Below, piece by piece: positions 63,903-64,000 of a stretch of 64,000 nucleotides of DNA. The notes under the pieces were generated by a model. The model was not told where the DNA came from. It was given only the letters and a program-made list of their open reading frames with translations, and did no database searches. The position numbers and the translations under genes were made by a program. Source of the DNA: CANMXU01 sp052030545 (GTDB lineage Bacteria > Pseudomonadota > Gammaproteobacteria > Enterobacterales > Alteromonadaceae). The stretch is taken from NCBI RefSeq assembly GCF_052030545.1, contig NZ_JBPDIH010000004.1, forward strand, positions 1 through 64,000, given 5' to 3'. How positions within the stretch are numbered: the stretch's first letter is position 1; every line of letters begins with the position of its first letter.

Positions 63903-64000
63903 TTACCATTGAGATAGCAATTTATTGATATCTTTTTTGGCTGTTTTCGCGATTTTTTGAACCAGTTTAAAAGTCACGTCTGGCTCGGAGATTTGCTCGC
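63903..64000 (-). CDS. C-terminal end of a gene running off the window
   Basis: The minus-strand frame is open from the window edge to TAA (63903-63905), giving 31 residues that end DINKLLSQW. The gene start lies outside the window. The stop is 24 nt before the zinc-ribbon gene, which suggests an operon. Not enough sequence to identify the product. Confidence 0.5.
   Translation of the reverse strand, partial: EQISEPDVTFKLVQKIAKTAKKDINKLLSQW

Overview
The window reads as ordinary chromosome from a marine, Colwellia- or Thalassotalea-like gammaproteobacterium (Alteromonadales). The evidence is low G+C, a complete leucine-degradation (liu) operon of the type known from marine Alteromonadales, IcmF, PntAB, gammaproteobacterial small families (YcgL, YcgN, DUF2750, DUF3718, a TIGR02922-like protein) and many signalling genes. 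No rRNA, tRNA, CRISPR array, prophage or intact insertion sequence was recognised.

Layout. 0.3-5.8 kb: minus-strand operon for branched-chain acyl-CoA metabolism (fused isobutyryl-CoA mutase IcmF, 3-hydroxyisobutyryl-CoA hydrolase, SDR dehydrogenase), divergent from an AraC-type regulator. 7.0-16.9 kb: thiolase on the minus strand, divergent from liuR-liuABCDE plus a two-subunit 3-oxoacid CoA-transferase. Together these carry isovaleryl-CoA to acetoacetate and acetyl-CoA. A TTTACGT/ACGTAAA palindrome in the divergent region is the probable LiuR operator. 17-22 kb: a cyclic-di-GMP-I riboswitch in front of a small secreted DUF3718 protein, then a patatin lipase, a CPA2 antiporter and a GGDEF diguanylate cyclase. 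22-36 kb: RhlE-like helicase, a potassium-channel-like protein with pentapeptide repeats, ProS, AlaA, a YfbR-like HD protein, and a soluble histidine kinase with its HD-GYP response regulator. 36.5-39 kb: ilvIH behind a leader peptide and attenuator. 40-54 kb: pntAB, gamma carbonic anhydrase, dodecin, ycgL-mltB-ycgN, a CheY-like regulator, an MTHFR-like protein, a CPA1 antiporter, a 270-bp MITE, yiaVW-like genes, a Rieske protein and an aldo/keto reductase.

The most striking element is at 54.23-54.54 kb on the minus strand. It is a stretch without genes that carries 14 AGGA motifs within about 214 nt, ends in a strong intrinsic terminator, has a sigma70-like promoter and, about 170-187 bp upstream of the predicted start, an 18-bp GacA/UvrY-box-like palindrome. 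This is a CsrB/RsmZ-type RNA that sequesters CsrA. Downstream of it, 54.8-62.1 kb is a run of ten tightly packed minus-strand genes. Most have start/stop overlaps or gaps of under 15 nt. They encode a zincin-like protein, a secreted protein, an FAD oxidoreductase, a PhyH dioxygenase, membrane proteins, a MepA-like endopeptidase, a saccharopine-dehydrogenase-like enzyme, DUF2269, DoxX-like and CSD-DUF1294 proteins. Their joint function is not recognised.

Cyclic-di-GMP recurs across the window (riboswitch, GGDEF enzyme, HD-GYP regulator) and sits beside a predicted Gac/Csr element, which suggests a region rich in lifestyle-switch regulation. Whether these parts interact is inference only.
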